Source: Litoreibacter ponti (lineage in GTDB: Bacteria; Pseudomonadota; Alphaproteobacteria; Rhodobacterales; Rhodobacteraceae). Taken from it: a stretch of 64,000 nucleotides of DNA. Below the pieces are notes generated by a model. That model saw nothing but the letters and a program-made list of their open reading frames with translations, did not search any database and was not told the origin of the DNA. Position numbers and translations under genes: made by a program. Shown in pieces: positions 45,159 through 54,387 of this stretch; the first letter of the stretch is position 1, and every line of letters begins with the position of its first letter. The DNA lies in the NCBI RefSeq assembly GCF_003054285.1, contig NZ_QBKS01000002.1:620001-684000 (forward strand), read 5' to 3'.

Positions 45159-46127
45159 CTAGAACCGAAACGTCACGAGTTTGCGGAGCACCAGCGCATT
45201 ACTGACCACCAAGATAACTACGGCCGCTGCCATCCAGATGAACTTCGGGTCGTCGCTGACACTGGTATAGTAGTCCGGCGCGGTAACGGTCGTGGCACCG
45301 TACATCAGGAAGGGCATGGCTGACAGAAGCAGCGCGGAAATTCGGCCCTCTGACGAGATCGCTTTGATCCGGCGACGCATGGCGAACCGCTTGCGGATTA
45401 CATTCGCCAAAGTTCCGAACATGCCACCCAGATTGCCGCCGGAGCCGTGCTGGATGCCAATGCTTGCGGCGAGATAGTGCATATCCTCCTGGTCGATCCG
45501 CCTGGCAAGGTCATTGAAGGCCTCGGGCAGATCCTCGCCGTAGGCGATCTGATCCGACACCAGGCCGAACTCGGTTGCGATCGGATCCTTCATCGTCTTT
45601 GCGACATTGGAGATCGTGACGTTGAGCGGATGCCCCACGGACAACCCGCGCTTCATGAGGTCCAGTGCCTCCGGCAATTGCAGCGAGAAGGTTTCGACAC
45701 GGCGACGGCGGACGATATTGATGACGTTGAGCGGGATCACGAGACCAGCGGTCACGGCACAGGCCAGCGCGGGCCAGACACCCAGCTTGATCTGCCCGAA
45801 CAGGAAGATGACAACGCTGACGCCAAAACAGATCAGCAAGAACGGCAACGGCTTCATCGTAAAGTCAGCCTGCTGCATCTTGGCCGGGATAGAGCCGAAA
45901 ATCGGGATCTTCTGCCACCGGCTGTTGGTGATCGGTCTGCGCAAAGACTCAAGAACATCTTCGGTCGACATGCCCTTGGACAGCATTTTGAGCCGCTTCG
46001 TCTTGCGGTAATTGTCGCCATCCGCAGACCAAACGCTTTGGCGGATACCTTCGGCCAGAACCAGGACCCCGATGCAAACACCGATATATACAAAGTAAAC
46101 TGGGTCTAGCGCCGAGAACTGGTTCAT
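45159..46127 (-). CDS. tadB: Tad pilus inner-membrane platform protein TadB
   Basis: A 322-residue paralog of TadC with one N-terminal membrane segment, a pair after FGVSVVIFLFGQ, the F domain (LPEALDLMKRGLSVGHPLNVTI; IQHGSGGNLGGMFGTLANVI) and a C-terminal helix pair. The start MNQFSALDPVYF overlaps the cpaF stop (ATGA). The longer upstream frame is antisense noise. Confidence 0.93.
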   Translation of the reverse strand: MNQFSALDPVYFVYIGVCIGVLVLAEGIRQSVWSADGDNYRKTKRLKMLSKGMSTEDVLESLRRPITNSRWQKIPIFGSIPAKMQQADFTMKPLPFLLICFGVSVVIFLFGQIKLGVWPALACAVTAGLVIPLNVINIVRRRRVETFSLQLPEALDLMKRGLSVGHPLNVTISNVAKTMKDPIATEFGLVSDQIAYGEDLPEAFNDLARRIDQEDMHYLAASIGIQHGSGGNLGGMFGTLANVIRKRFAMRRRIKAISSEGRISALLLSAMPFLMYGATTVTAPDYYTSVSDDPKFIWMAAAVVILVVSNALVLRKLVTFRF

Positions 46128-47539
46128 TTCGCGACCTGCTGCGCGGTAAACGTGCCAACGGGGAGCTTGATGCCTGCGGCCTCCAAGGTCTCGGCACATC
46201 GGGGGCGCACACCGGTTGACCCAAAATGTCCAATGACATTTCCGTCCGCGTCGATGCCGCTTTTCGTGAACTTGAAGATGTCCTGCATCAGGATGGTGGA
46301 TTCCTCCATCCCTGCGATCTCGGAAATGCTCATCACGCGGCGGGACCCATCTGCGAGACGGTTCAACTGCACGACCACATTGATACCGGACGAGATTTGC
46401 TGGCGGACGGCCGACAAGGGAAAGTCGTTGCCCACCATCACCACCATCTGCTCAAGCCGCGCGATGGAATCGCGTGCGGTGTTGGCGTGAATTGTGGTCA
46501 TGGATCCGTCATGGCCGGTGTTCATCGCCTGCAACATGTCAAACGCCTCGTTGCCGCGCACCTCGCCGATTATGATGCGGTCAGGGCGCATCCGCAGAGC
46601 ATTCTTGACCAACTCGCGTTGAGATATCTCACCACTGCCTTCCACATTCGATGGTCGCGTCTCGAGGCGCACAACGTGGTCTTGCTGCAACTGAAGCTCT
46701 GCTGCATCTTCGATGGTCACAATGCGTTGGCGGTGGTCCACATGGGACGACATGGCGTTGAGCATGGTGGTCTTGCCCGATCCGGTCCCACCCGAAATCA
46801 GCACGTTCATACGTGCCTTCACGATGGCCTCAAGAAACGTGGCAGCGGCGCTATTCAGCGCGCCAAATTCCACCAGCCTTTCGAGGGTCAGCTTGTCGGC
46901 GGAAAATTTGCGGATCGACAGCGACGGGCCGTCAATGGCGCACGGGCGGATGATCGCGTTGACCCGGCTGCCATCCTCGAGCCGCGCGTCGACCCAAGGC
47001 TGGCTTTCGTCGATGCGTCGGCCCACCCGGCTGACTATCTTGTCGATGACACGCAGCAAGTGCCGCTCGTCGCTGAAATGCACGTCGGATTTCTCGAGGA
47101 TGCCGCGGCGTTCGACGAAGATCTTGTTGTGACCGTTCACCAGGATATCCGACACGGTTTCGTCGGCCATCAACGGCTCCAACGGACCAAGGCCAAGGAC
47201 CTCGTCCATCAGCTCGGTCACAAGGGTTTTGAAGCGGTCCGCTCCTAGTTGCGGGCCGTATTGCTGAAGGTCCTGCGCCACCAAGGTGCCGATTTCCCGG
47301 CGCAATTCATCATGACCCACTTTTTCGATTGCAGCGAGGTTCATGCTTTCCAGCACCATCTGGTGCATCCGCTGCTTCAGCTCAAGCCAGGCCGCTGCCA
47401 CTGCATCCACTTGCGGCCCGCGCGCCGCCGTGGCGTTTGGAACCGCAGGTTTCTTCTGCAGCACGGCCATCGCATCGATGTTCACTGGGGTCGCCGTGGC
47501 TTGGGTTTCGGCTTGATGGCCTTGAAATGACTTGAACAT
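46124..47539 (-). CDS. cpaF: Tad pilus assembly ATPase CpaF/TadA
   Basis: A 471-residue secretion ATPase of the GspE/VirB11 group. Walker A is ISGGTGSGKTTMLNAM. The Asp and His boxes and Walker B region read RIVTIEDAAELQL and RPDRIIIGEVRGNEAFDMLQAM, then GSMTTIHAN. The N-terminal domain is of normal length. It powers pilin assembly through TadB and TadC. Confidence 0.96.
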   Translation of the reverse strand: MFKSFQGHQAETQATATPVNIDAMAVLQKKPAVPNATAARGPQVDAVAAAWLELKQRMHQMVLESMNLAAIEKVGHDELRREIGTLVAQDLQQYGPQLGADRFKTLVTELMDEVLGLGPLEPLMADETVSDILVNGHNKIFVERRGILEKSDVHFSDERHLLRVIDKIVSRVGRRIDESQPWVDARLEDGSRVNAIIRPCAIDGPSLSIRKFSADKLTLERLVEFGALNSAAATFLEAIVKARMNVLISGGTGSGKTTMLNAMSSHVDHRQRIVTIEDAAELQLQQDHVVRLETRPSNVEGSGEISQRELVKNALRMRPDRIIIGEVRGNEAFDMLQAMNTGHDGSMTTIHANTARDSIARLEQMVVMVGNDFPLSAVRQQISSGINVVVQLNRLADGSRRVMSISEIAGMEESTILMQDIFKFTKSGIDADGNVIGHFGSTGVRPRCAETLEAAGIKLPVGTFTAQQVAK

Positions 47540-47550
47540 GCGCCTGCCCC

Positions 47551-48855
47551 CTAAGCCTGACGCCGCTGATCGGCGGTAAAGTAGCTCTTCAGGCTCACAA
47601 CCATCGGAGCCATGGCCTTTTGCACGATCGAGCGCGGCTTGGCCGTCACCAATGGTTGCCCTCGGTCGGCTGCGAGTTTGGCAGAGCGATCATCACGCGG
47701 CACCCAATGGGTGAACTTGCGATCAAGAAACTTCTCGGCCTCCCTCACCGCAGAGCTCGTCGAAAACGGTTTGCGCTCGAGCATGACGACCACCTCCAGC
47801 GGCAAGGAGACGTGGTCCTCGCAGTAGAAATCGATCATGCGGCGGGCTTGGCGGACCGAATGCACCGAGGTGTCTGACAGCAGGAACATCTTGTCCGCGC
47901 GGGCCAGAACCGGGTCGAGCCAATCGACCATCGTGCGTGGCATGTCGATGACGACGTAGTCATAGGACATGCGCAACTCATCCAGCAGAGATGCCATCAT
48001 GTCAGGGCGCATCGCGGTCAGTGGTGCGAATTCCACCGGCGCGGCCAGCACGTCGATGCCGGACGGGTGGGACACCATGGCCTTCGTGAGGAAGGTCATG
48101 TCGGCGATCGAGCCGCTGCGCAGCATCTCGATCAGCGCGCCGTTGCTCTCGACATCGATGCTGGCCCCCAAGGTGCCGTTCTGCAAATCCAGATCGACCA
48201 CCGCCACACGTGGGGCTTCGACCTCTTTTGCCTTGCGCGAACGCTTCGGCTTTAAAGCCAGCATCGCGGCGAGGTTCAGGGCAAATGTTGTCGCACCAAT
48301 CCCGCCGCGGGTCTGGGCCACACCAATGACCATGCCGTTATGCAGCGTGCCGCCCCGCGCGGCGATCACGTCTTCGGTTGCGGGCGCGAGGGCGGCAGCA
48401 TGGCTAAGCTGCGGGCTGATAGATCCGAGCGGGACAACTTCGTCCACCCCGGCATCCATAAGGTTGCGTGCCGTGGCCAGTGTCAGCACTTCGGACGTCA
48501 CCCCCAGGAACTTGACCCGGCCTTCGCCCATCTCGCGCAAGCTGCGCAGAGCGGCGATCTGGGCGTCATCGCCTTGCACCACTTCGAACATGCACACGGA
48601 CACTTCTGTCATCGACAGATCCGGCATTGTCACCAAATCCGTGAGCGACATGGTCAACGGGGTCGCCTCGATGTCACCTTCTTTGTTCAGTCCTTGCGCG
48701 ACCATCTCGGCGATGCCGGGTGTCTGGCTCAAGATCAGGGCGCGCGGCTTGAGCTGTTGCTCCGGCGCAGCCTTTTGGGTCGCGGTCAAATTCGGCACGG
48801 CGACCGGGCGGGTCCGAGACGATGTGAACGTCGCTTCTTTTTCAACGAGGGTCAT
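47551..48855 (-). CDS. cpaE: Tad pilus localisation protein CpaE/TadZ
   Basis: A 434-residue protein with an N-terminal receiver-like domain lacking strong phosphorylation residues and a C-terminal ParA/MinD-type ATPase domain. The deviant Walker A is QTRGGIGATTFALNLA, followed by VAVVDLDLQNGTLG and DYVVIDMPRT. TadZ proteins place the pilus machine at a pole. It lies between the pseudopilin-like genes and cpaF. Confidence 0.93.
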   Translation of the reverse strand: MTLVEKEATFTSSRTRPVAVPNLTATQKAAPEQQLKPRALILSQTPGIAEMVAQGLNKEGDIEATPLTMSLTDLVTMPDLSMTEVSVCMFEVVQGDDAQIAALRSLREMGEGRVKFLGVTSEVLTLATARNLMDAGVDEVVPLGSISPQLSHAAALAPATEDVIAARGGTLHNGMVIGVAQTRGGIGATTFALNLAAMLALKPKRSRKAKEVEAPRVAVVDLDLQNGTLGASIDVESNGALIEMLRSGSIADMTFLTKAMVSHPSGIDVLAAPVEFAPLTAMRPDMMASLLDELRMSYDYVVIDMPRTMVDWLDPVLARADKMFLLSDTSVHSVRQARRMIDFYCEDHVSLPLEVVVMLERKPFSTSSAVREAEKFLDRKFTHWVPRDDRSAKLAADRGQPLVTAKPRSIVQKAMAPMVVSLKSYFTADQRRQA

Positions 48856-48869
48856 GCTGAACGCTCCAA

Positions 48870-49499
48870 TTACAAACGACCGAGCGCTTCGGAAGGTAGC
48901 GACGCGCTCATGCTGGGGAAGCTGAAGTCGGCCCCGACCGCACCGGCGTTGGCGGCACCGGCAAGTGCGGCCAACCCTCCAAGCGGGGTGACAAACTCGA
49001 ACTCCAGATTGACGATTTCCACTGTGACCAGCGGGGTGTACGGCCCGCCGAGGAACCCCAGATTGGGGTCAAAGCGGTAGGTAAACCTCAAGTTTTCTCG
49101 CTGCGCATTGGTCGGCAGCAACGGGGACACTTCCGCCCAGATCAAATCGGCGGTTGGCGATGCGGTGGCGGCAGAGCAGCTTTGCACGCCCCCATCCGAG
49201 CACAGGTTGTCATCGATGCTGCACGCCGCGCCGAACTCCAACTCCTCGGTCGCGCCCTCCAGAATGCCGCGTGTATTCGTCTTCGGCAAACCGGGACAGA
49301 TTGCGGGCAGCACCGCTGCTTGCCGCACGGCCCGCTCGGTGGCTTTTTGCGACATAACGTAGGACATGCCCAACCGACTGAAGTCGATCAGCCCAAAAAT
49401 CAGAAACAAAAACAAACCCATGATTATCCCGAACTCGACCAGGGTCGAGCCGTCATCCTCGGAGGTAAAGCGTTTGATATGGGCGCGAAACGGGCTCAT
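48870..49499 (-). CDS. TadE-like pilus assembly protein
   Basis: A 209-residue pseudopilin-like protein. The N-terminal segment DDGSTLVEFGIIMGLFLFLIF carries the TadE pattern, with glycine before the processed residue and E at position 5, followed by one membrane helix and a periplasmic domain with several cysteines. It overlaps the next upstream gene by four bases. Pseudopilins of this type are processed by the prepilin peptidase and tune pilus assembly. Confidence 0.85.
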   Translation of the reverse strand: MSPFRAHIKRFTSEDDGSTLVEFGIIMGLFLFLIFGLIDFSRLGMSYVMSQKATERAVRQAAVLPAICPGLPKTNTRGILEGATEELEFGAACSIDDNLCSDGGVQSCSAATASPTADLIWAEVSPLLPTNAQRENLRFTYRFDPNLGFLGGPYTPLVTVEIVNLEFEFVTPLGGLAALAGAANAGAVGADFSFPSMSASLPSEALGRL

Positions 49500-49993
49500 G
49501 CGCCAAATATCCGGCTGCTGTCGGCCACTGTGGTGGTCGCTGTCGGAAGGCTGACGCCTGCAAAGGTAAACAGGCCCTGAAACGGGTAGGTGATTTCCAG
49601 GATGGCCGTCACTGTCGCGATCGGTGTCGCGGTCAGGCGGAAGTCACCTGCGACACATTCCAGCGTCGCGTTCACAGAGGTCACCTTGATCGTCGTCGGG
49701 AACAGCTCTGATCCATCGGAGCTTTCGCGGACAATGTCCTCCAACGTGGCTGACCAATCAGACAGAGTGCCACCGGTGTTGCAAATATCGGTTTGCACGG
49801 ACCGGCCCACATAGCGTGCCGCGTCACGCACACCCGCAATGGTGGCCTGATAGGACCAGAACAGGCGGCTGCCCTCGATCACCACGCCGAAGATGACCAG
49901 TGCCATTGGCAAGATCAGGGCGAACTCGACCAAGGCCGCCCCGCCTTCGTCGCGCCGCAAGCGACGGAACGTGGAAAAAACGGAGCCGGTCAT
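49496..49993 (-). CDS. TadE/TadF-like pilus assembly protein
   Basis: A 165-residue pseudopilin-like protein with DEGGAALVEFALILPMALVIFGVVIEG, the classic TadE motif (glycine before AALVEFAL). A single helix and a small periplasmic part follow. ATGA overlaps on both sides tie it to its neighbours. Whether it equals TadE or TadF cannot be settled by eye. Confidence 0.86.
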   Translation of the reverse strand: MTGSVFSTFRRLRRDEGGAALVEFALILPMALVIFGVVIEGSRLFWSYQATIAGVRDAARYVGRSVQTDICNTGGTLSDWSATLEDIVRESSDGSELFPTTIKVTSVNATLECVAGDFRLTATPIATVTAILEITYPFQGLFTFAGVSLPTATTTVADSSRIFGA

Positions 49994-51447
49994 TTGTATA
50001 GCTGCACGACTTCGCGGAAGCGCGCCTCCGCCTTGCTGCCGCCAGAGCCACCGCCAACTCCGCCGATAATCTCAACCCAGATATCCTTGGACCCGTCGAG
50101 CCCAATGGGCGCGATCATGAACAGCTCGACAAACTCGATCACCGGGATATCCGAAGCACCGCCTTGTAGTTCGAACGAGGTGCAATCAATTGACGCAGCG
50201 ACCAAAACACGTCGGTTCGCATCGGCGCTGGTATTGCTGGAGCATTGCGGAAGGATGCCGTCCTTCAATGTCTTCAGAAGATTGCCCGGCAGACCAAGGT
50301 TCTGATTTGCCGCTAACGCCTCGATCTCTGCAAGATAGACCTCGTAGCGAGTCTGCGCCTCGGGGAATGGGTCGGTGCCGTTGTAATTGACGTCAATATA
50401 GGCTTGGCGCCCGGTGCTCCAATCGCCATCACCGAACCGGTCGCACAGACCGGTCGCGTGGCAATCATCCGGGCTGAGACCGAGTTTAGTCGTCGACAGA
50501 ACGCCATTTTGGCCGATGCAGTTGCCTGTCGCGGGCTCCCAGTTGCTCATCACATTTGGTGCCGGCGGGTAGTTGGCATTGTTGCGAAGATTGTTCGTAG
50601 AGGAGTGGTATATATCGAAGCGAATATTGAGCGCGGCTTCGAAGTTGCCGACACGCTGCCCGCCCGCGACGTTCACACCGTTTTGCGAAAAGCACGCATT
50701 GCGGTTGCCTGAGGCTGCGATCAGGCAGATATCCAGCTTCGCACCGCTCAATCCGGCGCAGATCCCGTCCTCGTCTGCCTCGATGGATTCGGATGGATCC
50801 AGGAACCCAAAGGCGCCAGGACCCCATGCCGCATTCGGCCCACCAGCGCGCAGCAAAACGGTGCTGCCCGCATGCTCGTCCGCGCGGTAGTCCGCATTCG
50901 GTGCGCAAAACATCAATGGGGTCACGTCACAGGCGTATTGGGTGTAGCCCGCCACCGCCGTTGCGTTGGCATTGGTCGTGTCGATCGAGGCATCCGTCAA
51001 AGCCGAAAAGGCCGCGCCAAAGACGGGCGACACGGACTGGCTGACAGAGGTGACTTCGACATAGCCTGCCTTTGTCGGGTCCGAGGTCGGAGACCCGGGC
51101 GACGTCGCGGTCGGCGGCTCCTGAAAGAACTCGATGTCGTAATCGGCGTCGTTGGACAGCGCATTGTCCCCGTCGCCAAAGGTCTGCGTGTCAGAAATAA
51201 ATGTCTCGGCAGCGCTGAGCGCCCGCGTGATCGAGTCAGATTTGCCGTTAAGCTCGCCCGCCGCGGCAAGGGCCACGTTATCGGCATAGGATTGCAGCTC
51301 CGATTGGGTGGAAGCCAACCGCCCGAAATCAAAGCTAAGCGCAACGAGGCCCAGAAAAGCGGCGAAAGTCACGGCCCAAAAGCTCAGAACCGACCCGGTT
51401 TCGTGGCGTATAAAACAGTGTAGCGCTGATGAAACTTGGGGCTTCAT
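49990..51447 (-). CDS. TadG-like Tad-domain protein
   Basis: A 485-residue protein with one N-terminal membrane helix (GSVLSFWAVTFAAFLGLVALSFDFGRL), the Tad/TadG-type start, then SELQSYADNVALAAAGELNG and a long periplasmic part with many cysteines. It lacks a clear von Willebrand MIDAS motif. TadG proteins anchor or control the pilus at the envelope. It overlaps both neighbours by four bases. Confidence 0.85.
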   Translation of the reverse strand: MKPQVSSALHCFIRHETGSVLSFWAVTFAAFLGLVALSFDFGRLASTQSELQSYADNVALAAAGELNGKSDSITRALSAAETFISDTQTFGDGDNALSNDADYDIEFFQEPPTATSPGSPTSDPTKAGYVEVTSVSQSVSPVFGAAFSALTDASIDTTNANATAVAGYTQYACDVTPLMFCAPNADYRADEHAGSTVLLRAGGPNAAWGPGAFGFLDPSESIEADEDGICAGLSGAKLDICLIAASGNRNACFSQNGVNVAGGQRVGNFEAALNIRFDIYHSSTNNLRNNANYPPAPNVMSNWEPATGNCIGQNGVLSTTKLGLSPDDCHATGLCDRFGDGDWSTGRQAYIDVNYNGTDPFPEAQTRYEVYLAEIEALAANQNLGLPGNLLKTLKDGILPQCSSNTSADANRRVLVAASIDCTSFELQGGASDIPVIEFVELFMIAPIGLDGSKDIWVEIIGGVGGGSGGSKAEARFREVVQLYK

Positions 51448-52259
51448 TCAAGCACCACATCCTGACGGTCCACGCCCCGCCGCACGCGCACCGTGCGCTC
51501 TTCGGGCTCCAGCACCATCGGCAGAGGCGCCGGGGTCGCTTCGCCCCAGACGTCCTGCATTGTGATCTGCTCCAGCTGCACCTCGGCGGAATTGCTGGCG
51601 TCGTTGCGCAAGGTCAGGCTCAGGATGCCCGCCTGCTGGCTCAACGCCAGAACCTGCCCGCCCCGGGGTGTCACTTCGACGGTGATCGTGCGTGCCTCGC
51701 GGGCGCCGCGGCTGCTCTCGTCGGCGTTTTGGTCAATTCCCAGCACGCGAATGTCTTGCAAAATGGTACCCGTGCGCAGCGTCTCGCCGCGCCCTTGGGT
51801 CAAAACGACGTCGACCCGGTCGCCGGGCGACACGAAGCCGCCCACCGCTGTCTCGGCAGACACCTTGATAGCCATGGCGCGGGTCACGTCCTTTAAAGCG
51901 GTCGAGATCGTGACGCTGGCGCCAAAGAAGGTCACCTTGTCGCTAAGGATCAAATCGCCTTGGCTGAAAGCCTGTTTGGCCCGGCGGGGTGCTGTTCCCT
52001 CGGCGCCAAGCAATGCGGTCAGGTCCTCGTACGCGCCTTCCGGCACGGAGCCCGCTGGCCACTCCTGGGTCCACAGCTTGTCTCGGGTAATTTCGGAGCC
52101 GAAGGGAATGTCGACGGCAGCTGCGATCAGCTTGACCGTATCGGCCTCAAGCTGCGTTGCTTCGGAATTTTGCTGAGAAAACATGCCTTGCGAAAAGAGG
52201 ATTGAGCCAACCACAAGCAACAAGCCGAAAACAGCAAATAGAACTGGTTGAATACGCAT
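51444..52259 (-). CDS. cpaB: Flp pilus assembly protein CpaB/RcpC
   Basis: A 271-residue CpaB-family protein with an N-terminal membrane anchor (VLFAVFGLLLVVGSILFSQGMF), the SAF domain (VKLIAAAVDIPFGSEITRDKL) and the RcpC-type region with AVGGFVSPGDRVDVVLTQ. In other Tad systems CpaB works at the outer-membrane channel formed by CpaC/RcpA, which is not found in this window. It is preceded by the Flp pilin gene and a stem-loop. Confidence 0.93.
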   Translation of the reverse strand: MRIQPVLFAVFGLLLVVGSILFSQGMFSQQNSEATQLEADTVKLIAAAVDIPFGSEITRDKLWTQEWPAGSVPEGAYEDLTALLGAEGTAPRRAKQAFSQGDLILSDKVTFFGASVTISTALKDVTRAMAIKVSAETAVGGFVSPGDRVDVVLTQGRGETLRTGTILQDIRVLGIDQNADESSRGAREARTITVEVTPRGGQVLALSQQAGILSLTLRNDASNSAEVQLEQITMQDVWGEATPAPLPMVLEPEERTVRVRRGVDRQDVVLE

Positions 52260-52329
52260 TACTACCTCAGATCATGCAAACTGCTTTTGCCATCGAGACC
52301 GTCTGTAGCCGCGGTCTTTGAACGGCGAG

Positions 52330-52359
52330 CTTGCGCCGCACAATGAAGTGCGGCGCAAG
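52330..52359 (-). promoter_or_regulatory. Stem-loop between flp pilin gene and cpaB
   Basis: CTTGCGCCGCAC and GTGCGGCGCAAG form a 12-bp perfect stem with a six-base loop, 17 bases after the pilin stop. No T-run follows. It probably limits read-through so that pilin exceeds assembly proteins. Confidence 0.65.
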
Positions 52360-52376
52360 TAGTCGTCTTGATCAGC

Positions 52377-52577
52377 TTACGGCGAAGCAGGAGAAGGAGC
52401 CGTCGGCAGTGCGCCGCTTGCGGCGGTGTAGGTATTGCCAACGTCTGTTGCCAGAACGGCCAGTGCGCCGCCACCCAGTGCGATGGCCAAGCCAAGTGCG
52501 ATACCATACTCGACCAGAGTTGCACCCTCGTCGCTGTGGCGAAGACGGATGACGGTCGCAAGAAAAGCATTGTACAT
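52377..52577 (-). CDS. flp: Flp/Fap-type major pilin
   Basis: A 66-residue prepilin starting MYNAFLATVIRLRHSDEGATLVEYG. The processing motif is glycine followed by ATLVEYG, with E5 and Y6 of the Flp family, then a hydrophobic helix and a short P/A/S-rich tail. A longer frame adds an improbable N-terminus and was rejected. It is first in the tad operon, with cpaB downstream and a divergent LuxR regulator 361 bases upstream. Confidence 0.93.
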   Translation of the reverse strand: MYNAFLATVIRLRHSDEGATLVEYGIALGLAIALGGGALAVLATDVGNTYTAASGALPTAPSPASP

Positions 52578-52938
52578 AGTTAAGTCCTTTAAGGTGTTAC
52601 GATGCCCAAACAAGTCGTGGACTGATGCGTAGAAGATGCGCAAATCGGCGACTTTTCGCGTCGTCCAAATGGATGAGAAATCGCCCGCTCGCCCCAATCG
52701 CAATGGCGCAGAAAACAAATGTGGCGAACTCGACAAAGTATTGCCGCATGACCGACAAACGCATGCCGCGAGATAACCTTGATGTTTGATTTCAGCGAAA
52801 AAAGGGGCAGCATCGCCCCATTTTCAGCGCAATCTGGCAAATCAAGAGTTCTTAAAAAACCTTAATGATTCCTTAAAATTTGTTGGGTTTCTCGCCTATC
52901 CATTTGCATGAACAAATGGAAACAGGCGTGAGCGCGTA

Positions 52939-53595
52939 ATGAGTGTTTCGATACAAAGCGAAGGTATCCCGGCGTTGATCCAATTCAGCGCAATGGTGTT
53001 TGGAGCAACAGAACCGGATCGCGCACTCCAAGCCTTGGCCGACAGTATCGGCGTCTCCAGTGTCGCGATATACCGTGAAGTGTCGGAAAGCGCCTCAATG
53101 CAGCTTATTGCCCAAAACAAAAGCGGCTCGATGAGACGCGAAACCGCCGAGCGCGTACAAAACACCCGTAAGACCCAAATCGTTTTGTTGGAAGAACGCG
53201 ATGACGGAAGCGATTTTCTTGTCCTTAATTCCAGGATCGCGCGACTGCTTCCAAGCCAGATCGAAATGCTCCAGCAGTCTGTCGCCTTCCTGTCGGGGGC
53301 ATGGCAGGCGCGCAGCGCAAAGTTCGAGCAACGCCTCGCCATGTCCGACCGCGTTCCGACAAGCAGCATCCTGCACCCAAGCAACCCGTTTGGTCTAACC
53401 CGGACCGAACTGCGCATTTGCAATCTGATCAGCGAGGGCGGGCGCCCCAAGACAATCGCCGATACGCTCCAGATCTCCATGCCGACGGTTCGCACACACC
53501 TGCGCCATATATACTCAAAGACAGGTTTCGACGGGATGTTGGGCGTGCTCCACAATCTTCAGTCCTTCGCGGTAGCGAAGGATCAAGCGGCATGA
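52939..53595 (+). CDS. LuxR-type HTH regulator divergent from the pilin gene
   Basis: A 218-residue protein with a GAF-like N-terminal region of about 140 residues and a C-terminal LuxR-type HTH (GLTRTELRICNLISEGGRP, KTIADTLQISMPTVRTHLRHIY). It lacks the conserved residues of an acyl-homoserine-lactone domain. The stop overlaps the prepilin peptidase start (ATGA). Its place suggests control of pilus genes. Confidence 0.85.
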   Translation: MSVSIQSEGIPALIQFSAMVFGATEPDRALQALADSIGVSSVAIYREVSESASMQLIAQNKSGSMRRETAERVQNTRKTQIVLLEERDDGSDFLVLNSRIARLLPSQIEMLQQSVAFLSGAWQARSAKFEQRLAMSDRVPTSSILHPSNPFGLTRTELRICNLISEGGRPKTIADTLQISMPTVRTHLRHIYSKTGFDGMLGVLHNLQSFAVAKDQAA

Positions 53596-54056
53596 ACAGT
53601 TTGCCGCTCATGGTTGCTCTCCCGCTCGGAGCATTGTGCGGCGCAATCGTCCTGTGCGACCTCAGGATGTTGCGTATACCAGACTGGATCACCCTGTCGC
53701 TTCTCGCGCTGTTTGCCGCATGGATCGCAGCAGATTTCGGCGCAATCCAGATTTTGCCTCGGCTCGTTGTGGCCAGCATCGCGTTTTGTGTGTGTTTCGG
53801 CCTGTTCGCGGCGCGGCTCATGGGTGGCGGCGACACCAAGGTCATTCCCGCACTTGCACTGTTCATCCCACCGGAACACCTATCGTCGATTATGCTGCTA
53901 TTCTCGGCAAGCTTGCTCGCCAGTATTTTGGCGATCCTTTCTGTTCGACAGTGGATCGTAGACACACGAATAGGTTGGCCCGTTGTCCGCAGCCAAAAAA
54001 TTCCCATGGGTCTCGCGATCGGAATGACTGGAATTTTTGCGATTGGTTTGGGGTGA
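53592..54056 (+). CDS. cpaA: Prepilin peptidase CpaA/TadV
   Basis: A 154-residue A24-family aspartic prepilin peptidase with several membrane segments. The catalytic aspartates are in CDLRMLRIPDW and in the GGGD motif (MGGGDTKVIPAL). The short form lacks the N-methylation domain, as usual for TadV. It should process Flp and the pseudopilins encoded on the opposite strand. The start ATG overlaps the regulator stop. Confidence 0.93.
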   Translation: MNSLPLMVALPLGALCGAIVLCDLRMLRIPDWITLSLLALFAAWIAADFGAIQILPRLVVASIAFCVCFGLFAARLMGGGDTKVIPALALFIPPEHLSSIMLLFSASLLASILAILSVRQWIVDTRIGWPVVRSQKIPMGLAIGMTGIFAIGLG

Positions 54057-54387
54057 ATCCATATTCTCACATCTGTCATTTTGGTCATGAATTATGGTCC
54101 AGTTAGGGTCAGACGCCTGAATAGAAAACTCTAGATGAGCGAATTTCGATAAAGACCAATGACGGAAATCTCCCCTAAGTAACTCTTTTCCTTGGCAACT
54201 TTCAGAGGCGTTCACTCGATACGGGAGCCCATTTTGGGTAGATTTTCCTGGGGCCTCGTCCACAGCATTGAACGCCATATCGGATTGCACCAATGCATGT
54301 CACGTCCTTGATAATGCAGGATTAGGACACTTCAGGACCATACTTTTGGCCGTTTCTAATTTTGGTGTCGCTGGAAGCAATTCATTC
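54057..54387. other. Gene-free region after cpaA
   Basis: About 330 bases with lower GC than the flanks. A minus-strand frame of 131 codons across 53898-54293 is mostly antisense to cpaA and was not accepted. No repeats or structures recognised. Confidence 0.4.

Noticed and set aside
53898..54293. A 131-codon minus-strand frame at the end of cpaA
   Set aside because: Much of it is antisense to cpaA, and the remainder shows no family resemblance.
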